Shown here: piece after piece, positions 7,043-14,575 of the stretch | Numbering within the stretch: the stretch's first letter is position 1 | Layout of the letters: each line of letters begins with the position of its first letter | Origin: IMCC26077 sp964490435 | Lineage (GTDB): Bacteria > Actinomycetota > Actinomycetes > Nanopelagicales > Nanopelagicaceae | Assembly: GCA_964490435.1 (NCBI GenBank) | Contig: CAZBCF010000017.1 | Location: 1 to 28,812 of the forward strand | Reading direction: 5' to 3' | DNA: 28,812 nucleotides | The notes under the pieces: model-generated | Database searches by the model: none | Told to the model about the DNA's origin: nothing | What the model saw: the letters and a program-made list of their open reading frames with translations, nothing else | Program-made: the position numbers and the translations under genes

Positions 7043-8572
7043 GTGAGTTCAGATACGGATGCGGGTATGAATCCGGTAGGGCCGAATTTGCCACCTTTAA
7101 GGCGCGCTACCGCTCCACACCAAGTGCTCATCCTCAAACGACCGCCTGAATTAGGGATTGTTCATATCGGTCTCGGCAACTTTCACCGTGCACATCTAGC
7201 GGTTTACACAGCAGAGGCAGTTCTCGCCTCTGGTGGCGAATGGGGCATATACGCATACTCACTGCGAAGTAATCAGAGCGCGCTTTCACTCTACGAACAA
7301 GAAAACCTTTATACGGTGGTCGATATCCATCCAGATTCTGAGAGATCCATCATCCCCGGAATCCATATCGGTGGCTCCGGTGGTCCTGAGGCCCTCGATA
7401 AAGTCATCGAAAAACTTATTGATCCACGAACGCGCATCATCTCATTGACGATTACCGAATCTGGATATTGCTATTCCACTCAAACGGGAGGCCTCGATCC
7501 GGATCGGCCCGAGATTGTGCACGACTTGCGCGAACTCGAACACCCACAATCGGTCATCGGTCTGCTTGCTCACGCCCTGCTTATCAGAGCAAGTACACAC
7601 AACATACCCGTAACAATTCTCAGTTGTGACAACTTGACGGCAAATGGCTCGACGACCAAGCGAGTCCTCATCGAGTTTGCCGAACTCCTCGATCGAAAAC
7701 GTCGAGATGTACTTCGCACATACATCGACACGTCCATGTCGTTTCCTAATTCCATGGTCGATCGAATCGTGCCCAGTACCCAAGAACGCCATCGCGAATT
7801 AGTTGCTCAAAGGTTGGGCATTTACGATGCCATCCCCGTGCCGGCTGAGAGGTTTTCGATGTGGGTCATGGAAGATGACTTCATCGCTGGTCGACCACGC
7901 TGGGAGGAGGCCGGCGCGCTCTTTAGCAACGAGGTCGACAAATTCGAGACGATGAAGTTGCGTCTACTCAATGGCTCACATTCATTGCTCGCATATGTCG
8001 GCGCCCTCGCCGGAAAAGCCACCGTCCCTGAGGCCCGATTCACTCCCTTCATCGAGCAAGCAGTCCGCAAATTCATGGAGCGCGAGATGGCCCCGACTTT
8101 CACCATGCCAAGCACGGTGAATATCGATGACTACATCAGCGAACTCTTCTCGCGTTGGTCGAACACTGTGCTCGCTGACACGACTGCTCGAATCGGTTCA
8201 GATGGTTCCATCAAACTCCCACCGCGAATCACCCAAACTAGCCTCTGGCACGGCGAGCGCAAGACCCCCATGCCTCTGACCGCGCTCATCCTCGCTGCTT
8301 GGTTGGCATGTATGTCGCCACCGAGAGATTTCGAACCTGGCTCTATCGCACGTGCGATGCAAGACCCCAACTCTAAATACTTAACCGCTTTGAGGTCACA
8401 TGGCGCGAGTCCGAGTGAGATCGTGGAACGACTCTTCAGCGACGCGAAGATCTTCTCAGGTGCCCTTGATTCGCTCTCTGACCTAAAGAGCAGCACAGTC
8501 AAATATCTTGAGCAGATCATCGCTCAAGGGGTAGAAGCAACGACTAGTGCTGCACTATCTATTTCTTCTTAA
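7043..8572 (+). CDS. Mannitol dehydrogenase/fructuronate reductase family oxidoreductase
   Basis: A 509-residue member of the polyol-specific long-chain dehydrogenases. The N-terminal Rossmann part shows IVHIGLGNFHRAH at about 39-51 and LTITESGYC at 135-143; the central SCDNLTANG and the helical C-terminal domain carry the catalytic signature Lys305-x4-Asn310-x2-His313 (KLRLLNGSH). The family reduces D-fructuronate to D-mannonate (UxuB) or interconverts mannitol/fructose and arabinitol/xylulose with NAD(P); sequence alone does not choose. The divergent idonate/gulonate-type dehydrogenase favours a hexuronate or sugar-acid substrate. The GTG start lacks a clear Shine-Dalgarno; ATG 7067, in frame, is an alternative. 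The 3' end overlaps the convergent secreted-protein gene by 14 nt. Confidence 0.9.
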   Translation: MSSDTDAGMNPVGPNLPPLRRATAPHQVLILKRPPELGIVHIGLGNFHRAHLAVYTAEAVLASGGEWGIYAYSLRSNQSALSLYEQENLYTVVDIHPDSERSIIPGIHIGGSGGPEALDKVIEKLIDPRTRIISLTITESGYCYSTQTGGLDPDRPEIVHDLRELEHPQSVIGLLAHALLIRASTHNIPVTILSCDNLTANGSTTKRVLIEFAELLDRKRRDVLRTYIDTSMSFPNSMVDRIVPSTQERHRELVAQRLGIYDAIPVPAERFSMWVMEDDFIAGRPRWEEAGALFSNEVDKFETMKLRLLNGSHSLLAYVGALAGKATVPEARFTPFIEQAVRKFMEREMAPTFTMPSTVNIDDYISELFSRWSNTVLADTTARIGSDGSIKLPPRITQTSLWHGERKTPMPLTALILAAWLACMSPPRDFEPGSIARAMQDPNSKYLTALRSHGASPSEIVERLFSDAKIFSGALDSLSDLKSSTVKYLEQIIAQGVEATTSAALSISS

Positions 8573-10328
8573 ATCCTGCCGGACATTTTGGTGATACTCC
8601 TGTCACCCTTCGAACCACTTTTCCTTTGGTGCAGGTAATCGAGATTCGCTTAGCGGGAGCCGCTGTTGCACCCGCGCTCTTCTCGGGAGTTGCCGGAACT
8701 GCGCTCTCGCTCTTGGCGGGTTGCGTGGGCGCACTCGGCGCATTCTGAGTCAATTTGATTTTGAGCGTCGGTGACGAGAAGGTGAAGCCGCGCGCCTTTA
8801 ACTTGAGCCAGCCACCTTCCTCTTTGACGCTTTCAGTCGCCAAGGTTGTCTCACCGCCATCGCTATTGACCACAGAAACAGTGGCGTAGAGAGGGCCACT
8901 GCCTTCAAAGCCATAGATGCAACGTGCAATCTTCGAACTCATGACCAAGTCATAACTACCTTGAAAGATTGAATCATCTGGATTCTTATGTAACCCAGCG
9001 ACTTTGTAATTCAAGAATCCATCGGTGTATTTAGGAGGACCAGGCGCATAGGTGAGTGAATTCGTCGTGACTAAACCGATGAGCGAACTCACTGAGTCAG
9101 TTCCAAGAATCGCACCGACAATTTGGCTTGCTTCAGGCACACATTTGGCAGCGCTAGCGCCTAGTCCGGTTAAATCGCTCACCGACTTACTACCCGAAGT
9201 CAGCGGATTAGTGATCCCGGCCGCACTCGGCGTACCACCACCTAATACCGATGAGATGCTACCCAGTGGATTGCTCACACCAAGAGTATCGGTGGCAGCG
9301 CTTGCAACAGCCTCTACACCAAGCGAGCGAAACGACCACACTTCATCGAGAACAGTCGCCTTCTTATTGAAGAACTGTTCAAAGAAGAGGAATTGATCGA
9401 GCGAACTATCTTGCGAAGAGTCATATTTGATTGCACCACCATCGCGCAATGGCGTCTTTCCAGGGATGATCTCAGTGGTAGCGCTGCTCTTCACACCAGG
9501 AACGATTACCGGTTTACCAGATACTGTGAGGATGTTCTGTCGATCATCGAGTTTGGCGATAGATACGGTCGGATCAGTGAGACGGCCATGTAGCCACGAG
9601 GTGAGGTAATTGCCGATATGAATCTTCACGGTGATGTTCGCATCGGCTGGGAAGGCTTTCTCTCGACCACACTCGCCAGATTTCACCCAAAGGCAGGTGA
9701 TATCGCCTCCGGTACCGCGAATACCAGATTGGCCAAGTGGATTGATGTAATTAGAGAGCACTCCGTCTGCCGCTGTGGTCGTGCCCAGTTCATACGGGGT
9801 GACGATTGCTGAGAACGAAGTGGCCTTCACTCCGACCAAGGGAATCTTCTGTAATTCCACACGCACTTTCACGCCATACGTCGATTGAAATCCGGCGCTC
9901 TTTAAAGCTGGGACGTCAAAGAGCGACCAGTTAGCACCTGCTGGTAGTCCCAACGCTGGATCAGCGTCGAAGACTTTGGTCCCGACGGTACGAAGGTATG
10001 TCGCCGCACCCGAAGTGACTCGTGGCGTCGTGACTGAGAGAGACTCAACGCAATTGGCTTCACTAGCGCTCTGACAATAGGGAAGCACTGCGTAGATTGT
10101 TGCAGTTAATGCACATGATGGATCTGACAATGAGGTACAAAGTCGCTCTCCCTGGAAATTGTAACCAGGTACACCGCTCGAGATGTATGAGTTCTCAAGG
10201 CCGCCGGCAACTCCGTAGTGGTCGCGAAATTCGACTGTGTACGTGATCGCAGCGAGCGCGCTCGATGCAGTGGTAATCGCCACAATCAACCCGATGATTG
10301 CCGCTAATGGTTTGATTCGCGAGAACAT
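8559..10328 (-). CDS. Large secreted protein of unknown function with Cys/Lys C-terminal tail
   Basis: A 589-residue exported protein. Residues 1-27 are a Sec signal peptide ending SSALA-AI. The mature part is rich in Ser, Thr, Gly and Val, with paired cysteines (LCTSLSDPSC, YCQSASEANC) suited to disulfides outside the cell; no enzyme motif is seen. Near the C-terminus a Pro/Ala/Ser linker (about 525-560) leads to a terminal module with TCTKGKVVRRVTG and KCPAGFKKK, two cysteines in a lysine-rich tail. I associate such tails with exported proteins of small-genome actinobacteria; a role in wall attachment or surface retention is inference. ATG 10328 is preceded 6 nt upstream by TAAAGT (minus strand). 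It is divergent from the MFS gene, 17 bp away. Confidence 0.8.
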   Translation of the reverse strand: MFSRIKPLAAIIGLIVAITTASSALAAITYTVEFRDHYGVAGGLENSYISSGVPGYNFQGERLCTSLSDPSCALTATIYAVLPYCQSASEANCVESLSVTTPRVTSGAATYLRTVGTKVFDADPALGLPAGANWSLFDVPALKSAGFQSTYGVKVRVELQKIPLVGVKATSFSAIVTPYELGTTTAADGVLSNYINPLGQSGIRGTGGDITCLWVKSGECGREKAFPADANITVKIHIGNYLTSWLHGRLTDPTVSIAKLDDRQNILTVSGKPVIVPGVKSSATTEIIPGKTPLRDGGAIKYDSSQDSSLDQFLFFEQFFNKKATVLDEVWSFRSLGVEAVASAATDTLGVSNPLGSISSVLGGGTPSAAGITNPLTSGSKSVSDLTGLGASAAKCVPEASQIVGAILGTDSVSSLIGLVTTNSLTYAPGPPKYTDGFLNYKVAGLHKNPDDSIFQGSYDLVMSSKIARCIYGFEGSGPLYATVSVVNSDGGETTLATESVKEEGGWLKLKARGFTFSSPTLKIKLTQNAPSAPTQPAKSESAVPATPEKSAGATAAPAKRISITCTKGKVVRRVTGVSPKCPAGFKKK

Positions 10329-10339
10329 AGCGGTACTTT
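10312..10339 (+). promoter_or_regulatory. Promoter of MFS gene inside the signal-peptide codons of the divergent gene
   Basis: TTGATT (10312-10317), spacer of 16 nt and TACTTT (10334-10339), followed by exactly 6 nt and GTG 10346, so probably leaderless. The -35 lies within the first codons of the divergent secreted-protein gene. Confidence 0.6.
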
Positions 10340-10340
10340 A
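10335..10340 (-). promoter_or_regulatory. -10 box of the secreted-protein gene, overlapping the opposite -10
   Basis: Minus-strand TAAAGT ends 6 nt before ATG 10328. It shares five base pairs with the plus-strand TACTTT of the MFS promoter, so both polymerases cannot bind at once. Confidence 0.5.
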
Positions 10341-10345
10341 CCTAA

Positions 10346-11569
10346 GTGAGGAAATATCGGGAGATACTTGCGCTGCGAAATGCGAAACTTCTCCTCATCA
10401 CCTCCTTTCCTGCTCGAGTCGCGTACTCGATGGTTGGCCTGGCCCTCTTCTTCAAAGTCGAACGATTGACTGACTCGGTGGCATTCGCAGGCATCGCGCT
10501 CGGGCTCAACACCTTCGCCAATTCGATTACCGCTGGCCTACGGGGATCTATCCTCGACAAGTGGGGGCAGAAGTGGCCGATTCGCATCCTCGTCCCGCTC
10601 TACGCAGCGGGTGTCTTAGTTCTTGAATTCACAACGAGTAGAACATGGATTCTTCCACTCTCACTACTCATGGGTCTGGTGTCACCACCCATCAACCTTT
10701 CAGTTCGACCGCTGTGGAAGAACGCAGTCCCAGAAAATTCCTTGCGCACTGCTTACGCGCTTGACACAGCAGTAATCAACTCGACTCGAGTCTTCGGTCC
10801 ACTTCTTGCATCAACCCTTGCACTCTCGAAGTTTCCGAGCAGCGCCCTGATTCTTTGTGCCATCTTCATCGCTGTAGGTGGACTCTCCCTCGGTTTCACC
10901 AAGATCTCCTCCGAGTGGATTCCAGAGAAGAGAAGTGCTAGCCACAAATCAGTCTGGCGTATTCCCGCCATGCAGTTGTTAATGGTCGAAGCGATGTTCG
11001 TTGGATTTGGCTGGGGCGCATTCGATGTTGGTATCCCAGCCTTCGCAACGCTTGAGAAAATCCCAGGCTGGAGCGGTCCGATTTTTGCGTGCTTGGCATT
11101 TACTTCAGTTCTCGGCGGGTTAACCGCAGGTTTAATCTCGCGCAGGACATCAGCGCTGAAAGGATTACTTCGAACTTATGGATTGTGGATGATTGCAACG
11201 GTGCCACTAGCGCTCACCTACCCCGGATGGAGCATGGCTCTAGTCGCCCTCTTCATAGGTTTCTTCGGCGGTGCCGTGCAAGTCTTCTACTGGGAAGTTC
11301 TCGAAGCGGTGCGACCGCAAGGAACTGCAGTCAGTGCCTTGGGGTGGATCTGGACCGTTGATGGATCATTCATGGCTCTTGGCGCGGCGCTGGGTGGTGT
11401 GATTGCGAGCGAATTCTCACCGCGACTGACTTTGCTCACGACGACGATCTCTGTTTCGATTGGCGTGCTGGTCCTGATTCTGGGGCGAAATCTGCTCGCA
11501 CCTGCAAACCGAATCACGACAAATGAGGAAGATCGAAGTGCGATTGAACATACTGCGCCACCGCAGTGA
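10346..11569 (+). CDS. Major facilitator superfamily transporter
   Basis: A 407-residue protein with about twelve membrane helices in two sets of six, separated by a charged loop near residues 190-205 (ISSEWIPEKRSASHKS). After helix 2 there is a motif-A-like RGSILDKWGQKWPIR. Helix 4/5 carries RVFGPLLAS. Such proteins are proton-driven exporters or importers of small molecules; the layout is like drug/metabolite efflux members, but the substrate is not evident. The start is GTG, placed 6 nt after a -10 box. The nearest downstream gene is convergent, so it is monocistronic. Confidence 0.85.
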   Translation: MRKYREILALRNAKLLLITSFPARVAYSMVGLALFFKVERLTDSVAFAGIALGLNTFANSITAGLRGSILDKWGQKWPIRILVPLYAAGVLVLEFTTSRTWILPLSLLMGLVSPPINLSVRPLWKNAVPENSLRTAYALDTAVINSTRVFGPLLASTLALSKFPSSALILCAIFIAVGGLSLGFTKISSEWIPEKRSASHKSVWRIPAMQLLMVEAMFVGFGWGAFDVGIPAFATLEKIPGWSGPIFACLAFTSVLGGLTAGLISRRTSALKGLLRTYGLWMIATVPLALTYPGWSMALVALFIGFFGGAVQVFYWEVLEAVRPQGTAVSALGWIWTVDGSFMALGAALGGVIASEFSPRLTLLTTTISVSIGVLVLILGRNLLAPANRITTNEEDRSAIEHTAPPQ

Positions 11570-11580
11570 TGTTCGAGGCG

Positions 11581-11594
11581 GTTGGCTAGCTAAC
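11581..11594. terminator. Near-palindrome between convergent genes
   Basis: GTTGGCTAGCTAAC is almost self-complementary (12 of 14) and sits in the 24-nt gap between the MFS stop and the histidine-kinase stop, touching the latter. The stem is short and has no U-tract; a bidirectional terminator is only possible. Confidence 0.2.
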
Positions 11595-12952
11595 TAGCTA
11601 TCGCTGAGCGGGAAAAGGATGTCCACCTCGAGCCCGCCGAATTTACTCTTCCGTAGATTCATTTCGCCGTGGTGCTCGGTCACAATGGCTTGCATGATGC
11701 TCATGCCGAGCCCTGAACCACCACTCTCGCGAGAACGCGAGGTATCAAAGCGCTGGAATTGTTGGATTCCATTCTGGTAAGCCTCTTCAGGTAGCCCTTG
11801 TCCGCCATCACCGATCGTCAGACGCACGCCCGCGCTCTCATAACCAAGATGAGCATAGACCGGAGCCGTTTCTAATGTATGACGCCTGATATTCGAAAAG
11901 ATATTGGCGATTAATTGTTGAATATGCGGCAACGAGCCCGCGATGAAAACCTCGGGCGTTATTGAGTCCTCAATGGTTCGCTGTGGATCTAGTAACTTTA
12001 AGTCGGTTAAATGAATCCGCAACACATCTGAGAGATTAATCGCATCATCAGCGCGATTTTTCTGTTGTTCACCTATCTCTGCCAAGAGCAAGAGATCTGA
12101 GATTAATCGCTCCATTCTCGCAATCTCCGAGCCAAGTCGTTCGATAGCGCGCTTTCGAGCATCAGGCTCGAGCCCATCGCTGCGGCTTAACAATTCGACA
12201 TACCCTTTGATAACAGTGAGAGGGGTGCGAAGCTCGTGTGAGGCATCGCCGACGAATTCCTGCATCTTCTTGCTATTTCTTCGTTCACCATCAAGCGCTG
12301 ATTGAAGGTATCGAACCATTTGATTAAGCGCCTTACTCAAATCGTCAACTTCGGAGTTCCCCTTTTCAGCAATCTCTTCACTCCAGTTGCGACCGTTGGC
12401 GATTTCGCGAGCCCGTATGGCTAATCGCTCGATTTTCCTCAAATCAGGTCTAGTTAATAATCGGGTTGCAAAGAATGCGATGAGTAAAGCTATTGCGAGA
12501 AATAGCGCCAGCCGCTCGATATTTCTGATCCGATTCCCTTCTAGTTCCTTGATTGGAACGGCAAGCACAAGATATGAATCCTGCTCAAGTGCAATTGTGG
12601 TGGCTCGATAACGAACATCTTCACCGATAGTGCCGATGCGATCCAGGGCCGCTTTGGCAGCAGATTCCGGGAGCTCAAGGATTTGGCCATCGGTAGAAGA
12701 GCGCACCGTAATGAGCTCACCCGAACTGTCAAGAAGGGCAACGATTAATTGAGAATTGCTCTCGCCGGCAAGAAAGACAGCGCTCGAAAGCGGGTCACGT
12801 TGATCGAGATTAGAACTCACATTCGATATCAAAGAATCGACCCGTTGTAGCTCTGATGTAAATGCTGTTGTAATTGCAAAGTACCCGATTGATGACGAGA
12901 TCAACGTTGTTATGAAACCTGCAATTAAAACAAAGCGAGTCTGCAATCTCAC
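11594..12952 (-). CDS. Sensor histidine kinase (HAMP, HisKA, HATPase_c)
   Basis: A 452-residue membrane kinase. Transmembrane helices lie at about 8-30 and 146-164, with a periplasm-side sensor region of about 115 residues between them. A HAMP linker follows (about 165-220), then the H-box with phospho-acceptor His239 (DASHELRTPLTVIKG) and the ATPase domain with N-box Asn350/Asn354, the D-box GDGGQGL around 381-387 and the G-box GGSGLGM at 411-417. It autophosphorylates and passes phosphate to the response regulator encoded directly upstream; start and stop overlap as GTGA. The sensed signal cannot be read from the sequence. Confidence 0.95.
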   Translation of the reverse strand: MRLQTRFVLIAGFITTLISSSIGYFAITTAFTSELQRVDSLISNVSSNLDQRDPLSSAVFLAGESNSQLIVALLDSSGELITVRSSTDGQILELPESAAKAALDRIGTIGEDVRYRATTIALEQDSYLVLAVPIKELEGNRIRNIERLALFLAIALLIAFFATRLLTRPDLRKIERLAIRAREIANGRNWSEEIAEKGNSEVDDLSKALNQMVRYLQSALDGERRNSKKMQEFVGDASHELRTPLTVIKGYVELLSRSDGLEPDARKRAIERLGSEIARMERLISDLLLLAEIGEQQKNRADDAINLSDVLRIHLTDLKLLDPQRTIEDSITPEVFIAGSLPHIQQLIANIFSNIRRHTLETAPVYAHLGYESAGVRLTIGDGGQGLPEEAYQNGIQQFQRFDTSRSRESGGSGLGMSIMQAIVTEHHGEMNLRKSKFGGLEVDILFPLSDS

Positions 12953-13650
12953 GCAGGTTCAACAATCTGATAACCGACGCCTCTTACTGTCCTAATAAAC
13001 TCAATCTCATCGCGATTGAGTTTCTTGCGAAGGTATGAAATGTAGGTATCAAGAACGCTGGTCTCGGTTTCAAAATCAATTTCCCATACATCACGGAGCA
13101 GGGTCGATTTAGTCAATACTCGCCCCTTATTTCGCATCAACTCCTGAAGTAATTTGAATTCGGTGGGCGAAAGTTCAATCTCCTCATCGCTATAGAAGAC
13201 TTTGTGCTGATCCTCATCGAGTGCGAGTCGACCACATCGCAACACGCTATTCTCGATGGAAACTGCCTTGGTCCGGCGCAAGATTGCGCCCACGCGCAGA
13301 AGTAGCTCCTCTAAACCAAAAGGTTTAGTCACGTAGTCATCGGCACCCAGCCGTAACCCACGAGTGATGTCAGTCTTATCGCCCCGCGCGCTGAGCATCA
13401 AAGCCGGGGTCTGATCGCCCTTCTTTCGCAGTTGCTCCAAGAGTTCAAAGCCATCAAGGACTGGCATATTGATATCGATGATAAGCAAATCGGCCGGGGT
13501 GGTGCGCAGGGCGGTCAGCGCCGACATGCCGTCGGAGGCGGCTGACACCGAGTATCCCGCCACCCTCAGCGCATCGCCGAGCAGGTCACGGACCCCCGCC
13601 TCATCATCGACGACGAGTACGTGAGCGGTGGTTGAGCCCTGAAGCGCCAT
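12949..13650 (-). CDS. OmpR/PhoB-family response regulator
   Basis: A 233-residue two-domain regulator. The receiver domain has the acidic pair Asp15-Asp16, phospho-acceptor Asp59 (LLIIDINMPVLDG) and Lys109 (DYVTKPF). The winged-helix output domain spans about 130-230, with ELSPTEFKLLQELMRN, VLTKSTLLRDVW and the ending RTVRGVGYQI. It is the first gene of a two-gene operon with the kinase. TAGCCT ends 6 nt before its ATG, as in the other leaderless starts here. The divergent gene has 11-bp-spaced TTCACA repeats upstream, the spacing used by OmpR/PhoB-type dimers, making it a likely target. Confidence 0.95.
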   Translation of the reverse strand: MALQGSTTAHVLVVDDEAGVRDLLGDALRVAGYSVSAASDGMSALTALRTTPADLLIIDINMPVLDGFELLEQLRKKGDQTPALMLSARGDKTDITRGLRLGADDYVTKPFGLEELLLRVGAILRRTKAVSIENSVLRCGRLALDEDQHKVFYSDEEIELSPTEFKLLQELMRNKGRVLTKSTLLRDVWEIDFETETSVLDTYISYLRKKLNRDEIEFIRTVRGVGYQIVEPA

Positions 13651-13656
13651 ATCGCA

Positions 13657-13662
13657 AGGCTA
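13657..13662 (-). promoter_or_regulatory. -10 box of the two-component operon
   Basis: Minus-strand TAGCCT (TAnnnT) ends 6 nt before ATG 13650. No strong -35 is seen, consistent with an activated or weak promoter. Confidence 0.4.
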
Positions 13663-13731
13663 CTGGCACGGCTCTGCGATGAGGAGAGCATCTGGCCTGC
13701 CGAGCCACTTTCCAACGCTCCCGGAAAGGTT

Positions 13732-13748
13732 TTCACAGAATCTTCACA
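13732..13748 (+). promoter_or_regulatory. Direct repeat TTCACA-N5-TTCACA, candidate response-regulator site
   Basis: Two identical TTCACA units begin 11 bp apart (13732 and 13743), the helical-turn spacing typical of OmpR/PhoB-family DNA boxes. They end 24 nt before the ATG of the secreted coiled-coil gene and lie about 80 bp upstream of the response-regulator start. Confidence 0.55.
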
Positions 13749-13772
13749 TACAAATTCGCCACAATTGCGGAC

Positions 13773-14513
13773 ATGCGAGAGGCAAAAACGAAGGCGAAGA
13801 GCGGCATGCAACCGTTGACTGCCGCTCTATTCACCGGGCTGATTGCGGGTGCTCTCACTTTTACCGGGCTCACTCCTACTTTTGCTACCGACTCACCCGC
13901 GCAGTCGCCCAACCCAACGGCAAGCCCAACTCCTTCGCCCAGTGCCACGCCACAGACGTATCAGCAACAACTCGATGCGTACAAGATCAAACTTGAGGAG
14001 TTCACTGTCGCACTCGAGAAGTGGAATGTTGCTCGTAAGGCGGCTGAAGATGCCTTTCGAATCGAGATGGATAAGTTTAAAACTGCCCGTGATGCGTGGG
14101 ATGAAGCAAATCGTGAATTGATTGCTGAGATTAATGATGAATTCAAGAGCGATATCAATAAGGCACGCGCTGACTTTAGAACTGCGTGGGCAAGTGCACG
14201 CACAACCGAGGCAAAAGCAGCTGCTCGTAATGCGCTCAACTCTGCAACACTCGCTGCAACCACAGCACGCCAAGTTGCTCTCGAGGCGCTCGGTGAGCCG
14301 CCGACTCCGCCTGCGCGCCCGATAATCCCGCCGCGACCACTTGAACCACTTAAGCCAATTGATCCCAACGCACCCAAAGCGGGTAAGCGTCAAGTTCAAC
14401 CCGGCCAACCTAACCAGCCCGGTGGACCAGGCGCACCGTCAGGTCGACCTACAAAACCCGATAAGCCAAACGATCAAAAACAACCGAAGCCAGCAGGTCA
14501 GAACAGTAATTAA
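13773..14513 (+). CDS. Secreted coiled-coil, proline-rich protein
   Basis: A 246-residue exported protein in three zones. Residues 1-38 are a signal peptide (basic n-region, hydrophobic LTAALFTGLIAGALTF, cleavage after TFA). A Pro/Ser/Thr linker runs to about 62. An Ala/Glu/Lys/Arg-rich helical stretch, strongly predicted as coiled coil, covers about 63-173. A Pro-, Gly-, Gln- and Lys-rich tail runs to the end. There is no enzymatic motif; a cell-envelope structural or wall-interacting role fits the composition. Its place, divergent from a two-component system and behind paired TTCACA boxes, suggests control by that system. An in-frame ATG at 13806 would shorten the signal peptide's n-region. 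Confidence 0.75.
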   Translation: MREAKTKAKSGMQPLTAALFTGLIAGALTFTGLTPTFATDSPAQSPNPTASPTPSPSATPQTYQQQLDAYKIKLEEFTVALEKWNVARKAAEDAFRIEMDKFKTARDAWDEANRELIAEINDEFKSDINKARADFRTAWASARTTEAKAAARNALNSATLAATTARQVALEALGEPPTPPARPIIPPRPLEPLKPIDPNAPKAGKRQVQPGQPNQPGGPGAPSGRPTKPDKPNDQKQPKPAGQNSN

Positions 14514-14562
14514 ATATCGAAGCGCCGCTCTAAAACCACTTCTGCTCTCTCTTAATTCCTGC

Positions 14563-14568
14563 TAACGT
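14563..14568 (+). promoter_or_regulatory. -10 box of the SDR-MFS operon
   Basis: TAACGT ends 7 nt before ATG 14576 in a 62-nt intergenic gap, suggesting a near-leaderless transcript. The -35 is unclear. Confidence 0.4.
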
Positions 14569-14575
14569 CGATGAC

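Noticed and set aside
6997..7137. N-terminal extension of the zinc dehydrogenase
   Set aside because: It would run through the divergent promoter and the first codons of the opposite gene, and the residues do not resemble the family. The start at 6996 matches family length.
6778..7149. Plus-strand open frame across the dehydrogenase 5' end
   Set aside because: It overlaps two well-supported genes and their promoters and shows no domain.
13893..14408. Long minus-strand open frames opposite the coiled-coil gene
   Set aside because: They mirror the repetitive codon use of the real gene, are rich in Arg, Cys and Ser, and have no start signal or family pattern.
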